From: Candidatus Kapaibacterium sp. | GTDB taxonomy: Bacteria; Bacteroidota; Ignavibacteria; Kapaibacteriales; UBA2268 | Assembly (NCBI GenBank): GCA_937927515.1 | Contig: CALBDO010000025.1 | Coordinates: forward strand, 1 to 50,894 | Length of the DNA stretch: 50,894 nt | Direction: 5' to 3' | In this document: piece after piece, positions 8,291-16,708 of the stretch | How the letters are laid out: each line of letters begins with the position of its first letter | How positions within the stretch are numbered: position 1 is the stretch's first letter | Made by a program: the position numbers and the translations under genes | Notes under the pieces: model-generated | The model's input: only the letters and a program-made list of their open reading frames with translations | Told to the model about the DNA's origin: nothing | The model's database searches: none

Positions 8291-10366
8291 ATGAAGTTAC
8301 AATTGGGAATTGTATTGTTTGTTGTAATTTTGGCATATACTATGTTTGGAGAAGAAAAAATAGACGTTACAAGAAAACCTGAACCACTGCCTGCCAAGGA
8401 ATTTACATTTCCGGAGTATCAAGAGACTAAACTTTCTAATGGAATGAAAGTCTTTATTGTCGAAGACCACGAGCAACCTACTTTCGGATTTCGAATTTTA
8501 ATCCCCGGAGGTTCTGCCTATGATGGTGAAAAAGCTGGACTTGCAGAACTTGTTGCAGAAATGCTAACCAAAGGTGCTGGTAAATGGTCTGCCTTTGATA
8601 TAGCAAATAAGCTTGATGGGGTAGGAGCAGAACTAAACATTTCTGCAAATCCCGACCATTTTGTGATATCTGGGGAATGTATTGTAAAACATATTCCTGT
8701 GCTTTTAGAGGTTTTGGCTGCAGTTGTTTCAAATCCAACTTTTCCAAAAGATGAATTTGAGAAGTTGAAACAAAGGGTTATTTCTGCGATTAAAAGTGAG
8801 AAATCAAGACCGATGTCTGTGGCAACTGCTCTTTCCAAAAAGGTATTATATGGGGAGAAGCATCCTTATGGAATGAAAAAGACCGAAGAGAGTGTCGAAA
8901 AGATTTCTCTCGATGATGTAAAAAACTTTTATTTAAAATTTTTTAGACCCGACCATGCAACTCTTGTAATTACTGGCGACATCAAAGAAAAAGAAATCAT
9001 TCCATATTTTGAAAAAGTTTTTTCAAAATGGACGAAAGGTAAACTTTCCACTCTTTCGATGCCACCTACGCGCCCCGAGCCATTAGGAGTTTATTTCGTC
9101 GAAAGACCAGCTTCTGTTCAATCTTCTATTATTTTGGCTACTCCAACTGTTGAAATTACAAATCCAGATTATGAAGTTATTGATGTTGCCGCGAGTATAA
9201 TTGGCTCTGGCTTTGCAGGAAGATTGTTTAGAACACTGCGCGAAACATATTCTTATACTTACACTCCTTTTGGCTATCAAACCTCTTCCAAGTTTGCAAA
9301 TAGGTTTGCATGCGGTGCAGAGGTAAGGAATCAAGTTACAGACTCCGCAATCGATGTAATTAAAGAGCAGCTTTATTTGCTTGCAACAGAACCACCTAGC
9401 GAAGACGAATTAAATCGTATAAAGAAAATCAAAGTGGGTAATTATCTAATGTCATTTGAAAATTCTGATTTCATTGCCAGCCTAATTCAAAATGCTTATT
9501 TTTATGGCAAACCAATTTCATATCTAAAAGCTTATCCCCAAATTATTGAACAAATTACCCCATACGATATCCAGAAAGTTGCAAGGAAATACATGCATCC
9601 TGATAGAGCATATATTGTTGTTGTGGGAAATCCAGAAGTTAGAAATAAGCTTGAAAAGTATGGAAAAATCTTCGACTACGACCTCGATTTAAAACCTATA
9701 TCTGGAGAGAAAGGCAAAGTTGAGAAGATTTCTATATCTTCGGATGAAATTATAAATAAGTATGTTGCTGCTCGTGGTGGAGTTGATTTAATAAGTTCTA
9801 TTAAGGCAATTGCCGTGGAAAGTAAAGCTGTACTCTCTGTACAGGGGCAAAGTTTAGAAGGTAAAATTATAGACAAAATACGCACTCCTCTACAAAGACA
9901 TCAGGTAGTAGATTTTGGAATGTTTCAAAGTGAAATTTGGCTGAATTCCGATAAAGCCTGGGCAAAAGTTCAGGGAAATTTGGAGGAACTGGGCGAAAAG
10001 GAAACAGATAAAGCGATTTTTGATGTGGCAATTTTAAAAGACTTCGATTTGCTCTCGAAAAAATTCCAAATTGATGTTATAGGAAAACAAGAAAGCAATA
10101 TTATTGTAAAATTTAAGTCCAGTAGTAGCTACGAAGCAACAGTTTATTTCGATGACAATAAATTCCTTATTAATAAGATTGAAACTACAGAGCAAACACC
10201 GCAAGGACCAATTCCAGTGACAACATTTTACAAAGAGTGGCAAAACGTAAATGGTTTTGTGTTCCCTTCTAAAACAAAAAGTACAAATCCAATGTTTTCA
10301 ATCGAAACGGAAAGTACCATTGAGTTGAATCCAAAGATTGATGATATTGAATTTCATCCCAAGTAA
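8291..10366 (+). CDS. M16 family non-catalytic subunit fused to a LolA-like domain
   Basis: The protein has 691 residues and starts at 8291, which yields a signal peptide; the longer in-frame reading lacks a start of good quality. Where the catalytic partner has HxxEH, this protein has GLAELVAEML near residue 83, so it cannot bind the catalytic zinc. The region has the RGG-type and GFAGRLFRTLRE segments typical of the partner subunit. From about residue 485 onward (EIINKYVAARGGVDLI) comes a roughly 200-residue domain rich in beta strands that resembles the LolA/outer-membrane lipoprotein-sorting fold often fused to M16 proteins of this phylum. A terminator follows 50 bases downstream. Confidence 0.88.
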   Translation: MKLQLGIVLFVVILAYTMFGEEKIDVTRKPEPLPAKEFTFPEYQETKLSNGMKVFIVEDHEQPTFGFRILIPGGSAYDGEKAGLAELVAEMLTKGAGKWSAFDIANKLDGVGAELNISANPDHFVISGECIVKHIPVLLEVLAAVVSNPTFPKDEFEKLKQRVISAIKSEKSRPMSVATALSKKVLYGEKHPYGMKKTEESVEKISLDDVKNFYLKFFRPDHATLVITGDIKEKEIIPYFEKVFSKWTKGKLSTLSMPPTRPEPLGVYFVERPASVQSSIILATPTVEITNPDYEVIDVAASIIGSGFAGRLFRTLRETYSYTYTPFGYQTSSKFANRFACGAEVRNQVTDSAIDVIKEQLYLLATEPPSEDELNRIKKIKVGNYLMSFENSDFIASLIQNAYFYGKPISYLKAYPQIIEQITPYDIQKVARKYMHPDRAYIVVVGNPEVRNKLEKYGKIFDYDLDLKPISGEKGKVEKISISSDEIINKYVAARGGVDLISSIKAIAVESKAVLSVQGQSLEGKIIDKIRTPLQRHQVVDFGMFQSEIWLNSDKAWAKVQGNLEELGEKETDKAIFDVAILKDFDLLSKKFQIDVIGKQESNIIVKFKSSSSYEATVYFDDNKFLINKIETTEQTPQGPIPVTTFYKEWQNVNGFVFPSKTKSTNPMFSIETESTIELNPKIDDIEFHPK

Positions 10367-10415
10367 GGAATAAAACAAATTAGAATAATCATAATCTTTT
10401 AAAATGATTGATTGG

Positions 10416-10442
10416 AGGGGGAGTTAATTCTCCCTCTTTTTT
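10416..10442 (+). terminator. Intrinsic terminator after the M16 pair
   Basis: An 8-bp stem (10416-10423 with 10430-10437, one G-U pair) around a TTAATT loop is followed by a T run to 10442. Confidence 0.8.
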
Positions 10443-10532
10443 GTTTATGTCTTTATCAAAATTTATTGAACACAATGTAGATATGCTACAATATTGCTGA
10501 AAAGTAGTGATTAACATAATAGTGCAAGAATA

Positions 10533-10560
10533 ATAAAAATGGCTGGCGAATTTGCCAGCC
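10533..10560 (-). terminator. Intrinsic terminator for rpsU
   Basis: A 7-bp perfect stem GGCTGGC/GCCAGCC (10541-10547 and 10554-10560) is followed, on the reverse strand, by an ATTTTTATT tract. It lies 23 bases beyond the rpsU stop. Confidence 0.78.
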
Positions 10561-10582
10561 TATTTGATAAAATTTAAGACAT

Positions 10583-10777
10583 TTATAATTCTTCAATAGA
10601 GGCTCTGCGCAGGCGTCGAAGTGTTTTCAGTCTTTGCATTCTTTTTTCAACTGATGGTTTTACGAACGCTGTTTTTCTTTTGTACTCACGAAGGATACCG
10701 CTTTTTTCAAATTTCTTTTTAAATCTCCTTAGTGCTTTATCGATGTTCTCATTGGATTGTAAAATAACACCTATCAA
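10583..10777 (-). CDS. rpsU: 30S ribosomal protein bS21
   Basis: The protein is 64 residues with the bS21 pattern: an N-terminal NENIDKALRRFKKKFEKSGIL segment split into its core motifs, LREYKRKTAF, then a basic tail. It binds near the platform of the 30S subunit close to the 3' end of 16S rRNA. The start is TTG (10775-10777) preceded by AAGGAG with a 9-base gap; no in-frame ATG or GTG exists in the leader. The leader is nearly identical to that of raiA at 15.2 kb. It lies 32 bases downstream of the CarD/Tudor-like gene and is probably cotranscribed with it. Confidence 0.93.
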   Translation of the reverse strand: MIGVILQSNENIDKALRRFKKKFEKSGILREYKRKTAFVKPSVEKRMQRLKTLRRLRRASIEEL

Positions 10778-10806
10778 TGTGATACACTCCTTATTAATTG
10801 TTAAAC
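10778..10806 (-). promoter_or_regulatory. Strong-SD leader of rpsU, shared with raiA
   Basis: On the reverse strand, AATTAATAAGGAGTGT (10799 down to 10784) is identical over 16 bases to the leader of raiA, and a GTTTnACA block lies just upstream in both. The AAGGAG is a near-complete SD site. In Flavobacterium, bS21 takes part in sequestering the anti-SD and rpsU has a strong SD used for autoregulation; the same role here is an inference. Confidence 0.6.
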
Positions 10807-10809
10807 ATA

Positions 10810-11214
10810 CTATTTTCTTAAGTTTTCTATTAGCCTTTTTTCATTGTTTTTTTGGAAAAGAACAACAATTGCGTTCATTCCATTGCTAATTGTCACCTTT
10901 TCACGAACTATGCCAACATCTTGCCAAATGGGGTGATAGATAATATCTCCTATTTGATAGTTTTCGTGAATGTCGTATTTTTTGGCATCTTCGATTGAAA
11001 TATTCAAAACCGCTTTAGATTTTTCCAACTCGTTTTCAATTATATCTAGATTTACAAGTTGCATCTGCCGGCTACGCGTGCAACGAGCCCATTGCATCCT
11101 GCCTTGTGGAGTTTCAACTGGTTCGCCAACTAGCTCGTGCTTAGTTTCTTTCATCACAAAAGGAGAGTAAACAGTGACGTATTTAGGTTTACGCGATTTC
11201 TTAACCCTCGGCAT
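10810..11214 (-). CDS. Small basic protein with a C-terminal CarD/Tudor-like domain
   Basis: The 134-residue protein starts with a basic tail (MPRVKKSRKPKY). Its last ~50 residues follow the pattern YQIGDIIYHPIWQDVGIVREK...IVVLFQ...KRLIENL. This resembles the small SH3/Tudor-like beta-barrel found in CarD, TRCF-RID and the UvrD C-terminus (pattern GD.V.H..WG.G.V...V.F...G.K.L). Such domains bind RNA polymerase, so a transcription-associated role is plausible but unproven. It precedes rpsU by 32 bases on the same strand. I know no gene name for it. Confidence 0.6.
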   Translation of the reverse strand: MPRVKKSRKPKYVTVYSPFVMKETKHELVGEPVETPQGRMQWARCTRSRQMQLVNLDIIENELEKSKAVLNISIEDAKKYDIHENYQIGDIIYHPIWQDVGIVREKVTISNGMNAIVVLFQKNNEKRLIENLRK

Positions 11215-11298
11215 AGGTATAATTTTAAATTAAAAAACAAATACAAAATTACAAAAATTTTTGCATATTACCAAATTATCTTTTTATAGGACTTCAAT

Positions 11299-12351
11299 TT
11301 AACTTTGAATAAAGGTTTTTAATTTTTTAATTATTGGTATTGGGGTAGGGTCGATGCCATTGAGTATAGCTGAATAAAAGCTAACCCAATCGAGAAGATA
11401 CAACAAATCAAACATTCTGAAAAGAAAATCTTTTTCTTCGCTTTTCAAAATTTTTGTAAAAACGTTTTCACTCAGTATTGAGAAGGTTGCTTCAATTCTT
11501 TTTTGATTCTTTGGATAGTCGTTGACATCTTTTAAAAAAATAGCTACAATTCTGGGAATCAAGTCTTTGGGATTTATAAATGAATTTATTTCATTATGAT
11601 TCATTTCAGGCAGAACGCTTGCAAACGCAAGCTGTTTGGCATTCTCTTGCAATTGGGCTTTAAATCTTGTAGCTACGCTGGACAAAGTCTCTTCGCATGA
11701 ATAAATTAAGACTAACTTATTTTGTATGTCATTGGCAAGTTCCAGTGCTTGATTTGCTTCAAGATTAGAATATTCTTCTGCTTTCTTCTTTAAAAAATGA
11801 AACAAATTAATAAGTTTGGTCTTCAGTTGTTTTTTTTCAAAATCATTTTCGAAGGACTTGGTTAATACGAGCATTAAAGTGAAAAATGAATATCCCAAGG
11901 CCTCTCGTGGTTGAAGGCCCCCAGGAATTAATATTATTTCGTAACCTTCGTTTGGCAAGATTTCAGCTAATTTACCTCCGCTTGTAATACCGATAATATT
12001 TTTAGTGTATCTTTTTGCAATATTATATGCCTCAATGGTCTCTTCGGTGTCTCCAGAGTAGGAACTGACAATGACATTTGTTTGATTGTCTATGTTTTTA
12101 GTTAATATATAATTTCGATTCACAAATATTTCTACGTTGTCGTAATTTGAATTTCTAAAGTATGATTGAAGGAGGTCTCCTGCAATAGCTGAACCTCCTA
12201 TGCCTAATATGCAAAATTTTTTATTATTATTCCTAAAAATTGGGGCTTTCTCGGATATCTCCAATGATTTCAAAATTTGATTTGGAAAAGCCTTCAAGTG
12301 TTCAAACATCTTAAAAGAGTCAACTAACTCAATTTTTTCTGCTAAATTCAT
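11299..12351 (-). CDS. Bifunctional phosphoglucose/phosphomannose isomerase (SIS family)
   Basis: The 350-residue protein has two SIS (sugar isomerase) domains. The first contains GIGGSAIAGDL (residues ~50-60) and SSYSGDTEET (~96-105), which bind the sugar phosphate. The later EMNHNEI segment (near residue 247) supplies the His used in ring opening, as in the archaeal-type bifunctional PGI/PMI. It would interconvert glucose-6-P, mannose-6-P and fructose-6-P, linking glycolysis with sugar nucleotide supply. It is a single gene, divergent from ftsW with 59 bases between starts. Confidence 0.88.
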   Translation of the reverse strand: MNLAEKIELVDSFKMFEHLKAFPNQILKSLEISEKAPIFRNNNKKFCILGIGGSAIAGDLLQSYFRNSNYDNVEIFVNRNYILTKNIDNQTNVIVSSYSGDTEETIEAYNIAKRYTKNIIGITSGGKLAEILPNEGYEIILIPGGLQPREALGYSFFTLMLVLTKSFENDFEKKQLKTKLINLFHFLKKKAEEYSNLEANQALELANDIQNKLVLIYSCEETLSSVATRFKAQLQENAKQLAFASVLPEMNHNEINSFINPKDLIPRIVAIFLKDVNDYPKNQKRIEATFSILSENVFTKILKSEEKDFLFRMFDLLYLLDWVSFYSAILNGIDPTPIPIIKKLKTFIQS

Positions 12352-12410
12352 ACTTTCCTTTTTTAATAAATTTGTAAATTAAAGTACAAAATTACCGAGA
12401 AATCATTTTT

Positions 12411-13526
12411 GTGGAGAAGGTAAAATTAAATATAGATTGGTTTTTATTTTTCTCGGTTTCATTACTACTAATACTAAGTGTATTAGCGGTGTATAGTTCC
12501 AGTACATTTTATGCTGAATATAAGTTTGGTGAATATGACATATTCTTCTGGAATCATTTAAGAAATGTCGCTTTAAGTTTTACTCTAATGATTATATTTT
12601 CATTCTTTGATTATAAGAAATGGATTAAAATCTCTACTATTTTGCTTTTAGCTTCTTTATTACTGTTAATTATTGTACTTTTATTTGGGACGACTATCAA
12701 AGGGGCAGCCAGATGGATAAATTTGGGCTTTTTAAATTTTCAGCCTTCAGAACTTGCTAGGTTTGCATTAGTTTTATATATTTCCAGAATTCTATCTGAA
12801 AGAGAGCAATTGAAAGACGAGCCAATTTTTATCCTTCTACCCGCATTGTTTTGGGTTGCGTTATTTTGCTTCTTCATTGCAATCCAACCGAACTTTTCAA
12901 CATCTGTAATTATTTTTGTTATATCTATTGTTTTATTGTTTATCGGAAAAATAAAATTTAAATATCTCTTAAGAACAAGTCTAATTTTTCTCTTTTTAGG
13001 GTCAATATTTGCTGTAACAGAAAGCTATAGGATTAATCGTATAATAGGTTTTTTCTCATTCTTGAATAACTATGAAGCTAAAAGTAATCTTACTTATCAA
13101 ACAAGCCAAGCTTTGATAGCAATTGGAAATGGTGGAATTTTTGGGCTTGGAATCGGAAAAACTCAGCAAAGTAAGTTGTTTCTGCCCGAATCATACGGGG
13201 ATTACATCTTCTCTATTATTGCAGAAGAGTATGGATTTATTGGTGCTGTTTTTGTCATTCTTTTATTGCTTGTGGTTTTAATTAGAATTTATAAAATAGC
13301 CAAAAAGAGTCCTACCTCTTTTGCATTCTTTTTTTCTACAGGAATTTTCATATCGATTGCAACATTCACGATTGTAAATTCATTTGTAAACATCGGTTTT
13401 TTGCCATCCACAGGGTTACCGATGCCTTTTATAAGTTATGGTGGTTCGGCGCTCATAATTAATTGTATTTCTATTGGTTTATTGCAGAACATTTATCGAA
13501 ATATTATTACTCGGAAATATGAATAA
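12411..13526 (+). CDS. ftsW: SEDS family peptidoglycan polymerase FtsW
   Basis: The 371-residue integral membrane protein has about ten hydrophobic segments. Family landmarks are AARWINLGFLNFQPSELAR, the Asp/Glu-containing extracellular loops, the PESYGDYIFSIIAEEYGFIG motif, and STGLPMPFISYGGSA near the C-terminus, which is closer to FtsW than to RodA. It polymerises lipid II glycan strands together with a class b PBP at the division septum. The only usable start is GTG at 12411. It stands alone, outside a mur/dcw cluster, so a RodA-like role in elongation cannot be excluded. Confidence 0.87.
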   Translation: MEKVKLNIDWFLFFSVSLLLILSVLAVYSSSTFYAEYKFGEYDIFFWNHLRNVALSFTLMIIFSFFDYKKWIKISTILLLASLLLLIIVLLFGTTIKGAARWINLGFLNFQPSELARFALVLYISRILSEREQLKDEPIFILLPALFWVALFCFFIAIQPNFSTSVIIFVISIVLLFIGKIKFKYLLRTSLIFLFLGSIFAVTESYRINRIIGFFSFLNNYEAKSNLTYQTSQALIAIGNGGIFGLGIGKTQQSKLFLPESYGDYIFSIIAEEYGFIGAVFVILLLLVVLIRIYKIAKKSPTSFAFFFSTGIFISIATFTIVNSFVNIGFLPSTGLPMPFISYGGSALIINCISIGLLQNIYRNIITRKYE

Positions 13527-13538
13527 AAGTTAAATTAA

Positions 13539-13570
13539 TTTGTAATAATCATTCAAATGTTTTATATTTG
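13539..13570 (+). promoter_or_regulatory. Promoter for accD (TTTG-N20-TATATTTG)
   Basis: TTTG at 13539-13542 and TATATTTG at 13563-13570 are separated by exactly 20 bases, an ideal match to the Bacteroidota housekeeping promoter (-33 TTTG, -7 TAnnTTTG). The accD start lies 22 bases downstream of the -7 element. Confidence 0.65.
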
Positions 13571-13592
13571 TTTTTTAAATATGTGAAGAACA

Positions 13593-14432
13593 ATGGGTTG
13601 GTTTTTGCGGTCGAAGGAAAACATAGAAGAGGATAAACCCAAAGAAATGCCTGATGGCTTGTGGACCAAGTGCCCATCTTGTGGTGAAATTATCTTCAAA
13701 AAGCAACTCGAGGAGAATTATTTTACCTGCCCGAAATGTGGACATCATTATAGAATAGGTGTGCTTGAATACATAAACATTATCTTGGACGATGCAACTT
13801 TCGAAGAATTTAACTCCAATATCACTTCGGGCGACCCACTTAATTTTTTCGATTCTAAACCCTACTTGGAGCGAATCGAACAATCTCGAAATTCGACAGG
13901 TTTTAACGAAGCGTTAATTACAGGTTTAGGGAAAGTAGAGGGGATTGAAGTTGCAGCCGGGTTTATGTGTTTTGCTTTTATCGGTGGAAGTATGGGCTCT
14001 GCTGTAGGAGAAAAATTTTATAGGCTTGCAAAGCTTTCGCTAAACAAAAAATTACCTCTTGTTGTCGTCTGTGCCTCTGGAGGTGCAAGGATGCAAGAAG
14101 CAGCACTTTCATTGATGCAAATGGCGAAAACGTCTGCAATTCTTACTGAGCTTGCCGAGGCTAGTATTCCTTACATAACAATTTTGACCGACCCGACAAC
14201 TGGTGGGGTTACCGCTTCTTTTGGAATGCTTGGAGATATAACTATTGCCGAACCTGGTGCATTAATTGGCTTTGCTGGACCGAGGGTCATTGAGCAAACA
14301 ATAAAGAAAAAGCTTCCTCCAAACTTTCAACGAGCTGAATTTCTTCTCGAGAAAGGATTTGTTGATATTGTTGTCCCTCGTAAGGAATTAAAACAAACTT
14401 TATCCATTCTTCTTAAATGGTTTCAAAATTAA
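13593..14432 (+). CDS. accD: Acetyl-CoA carboxylase carboxyltransferase subunit beta
   Basis: The 279-residue protein has the N-terminal four-cysteine zinc ribbon (C27, C30, C46, C49) and a crotonase-fold carboxyltransferase domain. Landmarks are GGSMGSAVGEK, CASGGARMQEAALSLMQM (from about 159) and TDPTTGGVTASF. With AccA it transfers CO2 from carboxybiotin to acetyl-CoA, giving malonyl-CoA for fatty acid synthesis in the cytoplasm. It has its own consensus promoter and overlaps the next gene by 16 bases. accA is not in the window. Confidence 0.96.
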   Translation: MGWFLRSKENIEEDKPKEMPDGLWTKCPSCGEIIFKKQLEENYFTCPKCGHHYRIGVLEYINIILDDATFEEFNSNITSGDPLNFFDSKPYLERIEQSRNSTGFNEALITGLGKVEGIEVAAGFMCFAFIGGSMGSAVGEKFYRLAKLSLNKKLPLVVVCASGGARMQEAALSLMQMAKTSAILTELAEASIPYITILTDPTTGGVTASFGMLGDITIAEPGALIGFAGPRVIEQTIKKKLPPNFQRAEFLLEKGFVDIVVPRKELKQTLSILLKWFQN

Positions 14433-15187
14433 AATCACTCTTGGTTTTGGTGCTTTGTAGTTGTTCCTCGATTTTTGCAAAGAACAATTTTAATTCATTG
14501 ATTATCAGAAACATCGAGCTTGGTTATAACTTTCCTATCAATCAAATTTCCAGTTCATTTTTTGATGCCTTCAATACATATTCAAAAACAGGTGGAAGTG
14601 AATTTATATTCAGAAATTATCCAAGCTTGGCTCTAAATGTGGAACTTCCTCAGATAGCTGAGTTCATTGTAAATATTGAATGGCTAAGATTAAGCTACTC
14701 TACAGATTTTGGTAAAAGTTCATCATATTATTTCACTTCATTTTTTCGTTCCTACAGCGAGAATTTTGATTTTAATTTCTTTCCAGTATCCTTGTCTTTT
14801 TTCTATGCTCCCTTTAGAGATGAATTTCAAACTTTACTCCATTTTCAATTTGGTATTTCTTTCGACAGAATTATTTGGAAAGAGTACATAAGCTCTGAAT
14901 ATACTGATGACCCATTGATAGGTGTAAAAATTTATGAGGTAAAAAATCTAACCCCATTTTTTTGTATGGGTATCAGAAATGTGTTAAGTTTCGATTTGCT
15001 TAATAATGAACAATTTTTGAGAGAACTTTTTTTAGAGACAAAATTTTATTTTTTCTACCGAAGGGTAAATTTATTCTCTAACATTTCGGAAATTGAAAAT
15101 ATTCCAAATACAATAACAATTTTACCCTTTACAATCGTTTTTAATTTAGGGGTAAGTTTCGACACCCAATCGTTCTTTCTAAATTGA
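14417..15187 (+). CDS. Putative outer membrane beta-barrel protein
   Basis: The 256-residue protein has a signal peptide (about residues 1-21, ending IFA) and a body rich in alternating aromatic/hydrophobic strands such as SLALNVELP, FIVNIEWLRLSY and TIVFNLGVSFD. The final residue is not aromatic (FFLN ends the chain), but the last strand still fits a small barrel. No family is recognised. Its start overlaps the end of accD by 16 bases, suggesting coupled translation, though the functional link to fatty acid synthesis is unclear. Confidence 0.6.
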   Translation: MVSKLKSLLVLVLCSCSSIFAKNNFNSLIIRNIELGYNFPINQISSSFFDAFNTYSKTGGSEFIFRNYPSLALNVELPQIAEFIVNIEWLRLSYSTDFGKSSSYYFTSFFRSYSENFDFNFFPVSLSFFYAPFRDEFQTLLHFQFGISFDRIIWKEYISSEYTDDPLIGVKIYEVKNLTPFFCMGIRNVLSFDLLNNEQFLRELFLETKFYFFYRRVNLFSNISEIENIPNTITILPFTIVFNLGVSFDTQSFFLN

Positions 15188-15201
15188 TTGTTTCTTCTTT
15201 T

Positions 15202-15228
15202 GTTTCACAAATTAATAAGGAGTGTGTC
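15202..15228 (+). promoter_or_regulatory. Strong-SD leader of raiA, shared with rpsU
   Basis: AATTAATAAGGAGTGT at 15210-15225 is identical to the rpsU leader, with a GTTTnACA block directly upstream in both. AAGGAG (15217-15222) lies 6 bases before the ATG at 15229 and decides the start. Confidence 0.6.
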
Positions 15229-15516
15229 ATGCAAACAAAAGTAACATTTCGGCATTTGAAATCCAGACCAGACCTCCAAGAAGCAGCATTGGATGCAATT
15301 AAAAAGTTCGAAAGATTTTCCGATATGATTTCTACAGCAAGTGTCGAATTTTCTGCAGACAGTCAAAGCAAAGTGAAGTTTGTTCTTGTTGTTAATGGAG
15401 ATACATTAATTGTAGAGGAAAGTTCAGAAGATTTCATGAAAAGTCTTCGCACTGCCACAGACAAGATGGTTAGACAGCTTAAAAAGCACAAAGAAAAAAT
15501 CTTTGAACGAAGCTAG
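15229..15516 (+). CDS. raiA: Ribosome hibernation-promoting factor, short form
   Basis: This 95-residue protein is of the HPF/YfiA (S30AE) family, with the beta-alpha-beta-beta-beta-alpha layout: MQTKVTFRHL, the helix ALDAIKKFERF, strands around SVEFSAD and KFVLVVNGDTLIV, and a basic last helix (MVRQLKKHKEK). It binds the 30S decoding region in stationary phase and blocks translation. The SD site fixes the start at 15229 rather than the longer frame from 15184. It shares its leader with rpsU. A terminator follows. Confidence 0.9.
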   Translation: MQTKVTFRHLKSRPDLQEAALDAIKKFERFSDMISTASVEFSADSQSKVKFVLVVNGDTLIVEESSEDFMKSLRTATDKMVRQLKKHKEKIFERS

Positions 15517-15538
15517 ATTTTAAATTATTAATTACTCA

Positions 15539-15566
15539 GGCTGCCAACTTTTGGCGGCCTTTTTTA
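15539..15566 (+). terminator. Intrinsic terminator after raiA
   Basis: A 9-bp stem (15539-15547 with 15551-15559, one G-U pair) around a CTT loop is followed by seven T. Confidence 0.85.
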
Positions 15567-15609
15567 TTATATTTTTTTTATATATTTGATTTTTACACTT
15601 CGACATGAG

Positions 15610-16659
15610 ATGGCTTTTAAGGTAAGTTTAAATGTAATAAAGCTCTTTTTTATATTTTCCTCGACTCTTATTATTTCTTGCCAAGAGAGTACCGAGTGGC
15701 CCAATATGAATCAAAAGGATTATTCAAAACCGCCCGTGGGATTTCCACCAATACCTTTTCCGTCGGATAACCCCTATAGTCGTGAAAAGTTTGAACTTGG
15801 ACGCCGTTTGTTCTATGAAAAAATACTTGTCAAAGATAGTTCATTCAAGTCTTGTTCTCATTGTATGAAACAAGCTCATAATTTTCAAGACAATGTGCCA
15901 AATAGTTTGGGTCTAAACAAAATTGCAGAGCCAAGAAATACAATGTCCCTTACCAACGTTGCCTATTTTGATAAAATTTTTTGGGATGGTAGGGGTTCAA
16001 GAATAGAGCAGCCAGCATATAGAAGCTTGTTTCTTCCATACATTTTTGGTTTAGATACCAACGAGTTGCAGAAGCGTTTGGAAAATCATCCAATTTATCC
16101 AAATCTTTTTCGTGCCGCTTTTGGCGAAAATGTTAAACCAAGTGCGTGGTTGGTTGCTAAAGCCATTTCAACATTTGTCCGTTGTCTCGTTAGCGGAAAT
16201 TCAGCATATGATAAATTTTTGCGAGGGGATTCTAATGCATTAACAGAATCTCAAAAGCGTGGAATGAAACTGTTTTTTAGTGAACGTACCAAATGTTCAG
16301 TTTGTCATAGTGGTTTTCTTTTTACAGACTTGCAATTTCATAATACTGGGACAACAAACCATTATTTCGACTTTGGTAGATTTTACGTTACAAAGGACTA
16401 CAAGGATAGAAACAAATTTCTTACACCTTCTTTGAGAAATGTTGAAGTTTCGGCACCATATATGCACGATGGAACTTATAAAACCCTTGAAGAAGTAATA
16501 GAAAATTACAATCGTGGTGGTTTCCCAAACATCAACAAGGATACTTTAATTAAGCCGCTGAATTTAACAAAAGAAGAAAAAGAGGACCTGATAAATTTCT
16601 TAAAAGCTTTGACTGATTGGGAATTTTTAAAAAATCCAGATTTTGCAGAACCAAAGTAA
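15610..16659 (+). CDS. Di-heme cytochrome c peroxidase/MauG-like lipoprotein with altered first heme site
   Basis: The 349-residue protein belongs to the bacterial di-heme peroxidase family (COG1858). The start at 15610 gives a lipoprotein signal with C24 (IISC) as the acylated residue. The C-terminal heme site is canonical, C229-S-V-C232-H233. The N-terminal site reads C82-S-H-C85-M86: the proximal His of CxxCH is Met. Other family features are present: FWDGRGSRIEQ, FVRCLVSGNSAYDKFLRGD, the NVEVSAPYMHDGTYKTLEEVIE segment in parts, and a closing LxxFLKALTD. The neighbouring paralogue at 16.7 kb keeps CANCH at the same place. It is expected on the periplasmic face of a membrane. It may be a modified oxidase rather than a peroxidase. 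Confidence 0.9.
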   Translation: MAFKVSLNVIKLFFIFSSTLIISCQESTEWPNMNQKDYSKPPVGFPPIPFPSDNPYSREKFELGRRLFYEKILVKDSSFKSCSHCMKQAHNFQDNVPNSLGLNKIAEPRNTMSLTNVAYFDKIFWDGRGSRIEQPAYRSLFLPYIFGLDTNELQKRLENHPIYPNLFRAAFGENVKPSAWLVAKAISTFVRCLVSGNSAYDKFLRGDSNALTESQKRGMKLFFSERTKCSVCHSGFLFTDLQFHNTGTTNHYFDFGRFYVTKDYKDRNKFLTPSLRNVEVSAPYMHDGTYKTLEEVIENYNRGGFPNINKDTLIKPLNLTKEEKEDLINFLKALTDWEFLKNPDFAEPK

Positions 16660-16708
16660 AGCATAAATTACTATGAAATTATTTAAAAATTATTAAAGCA
16701 CAATAAAA

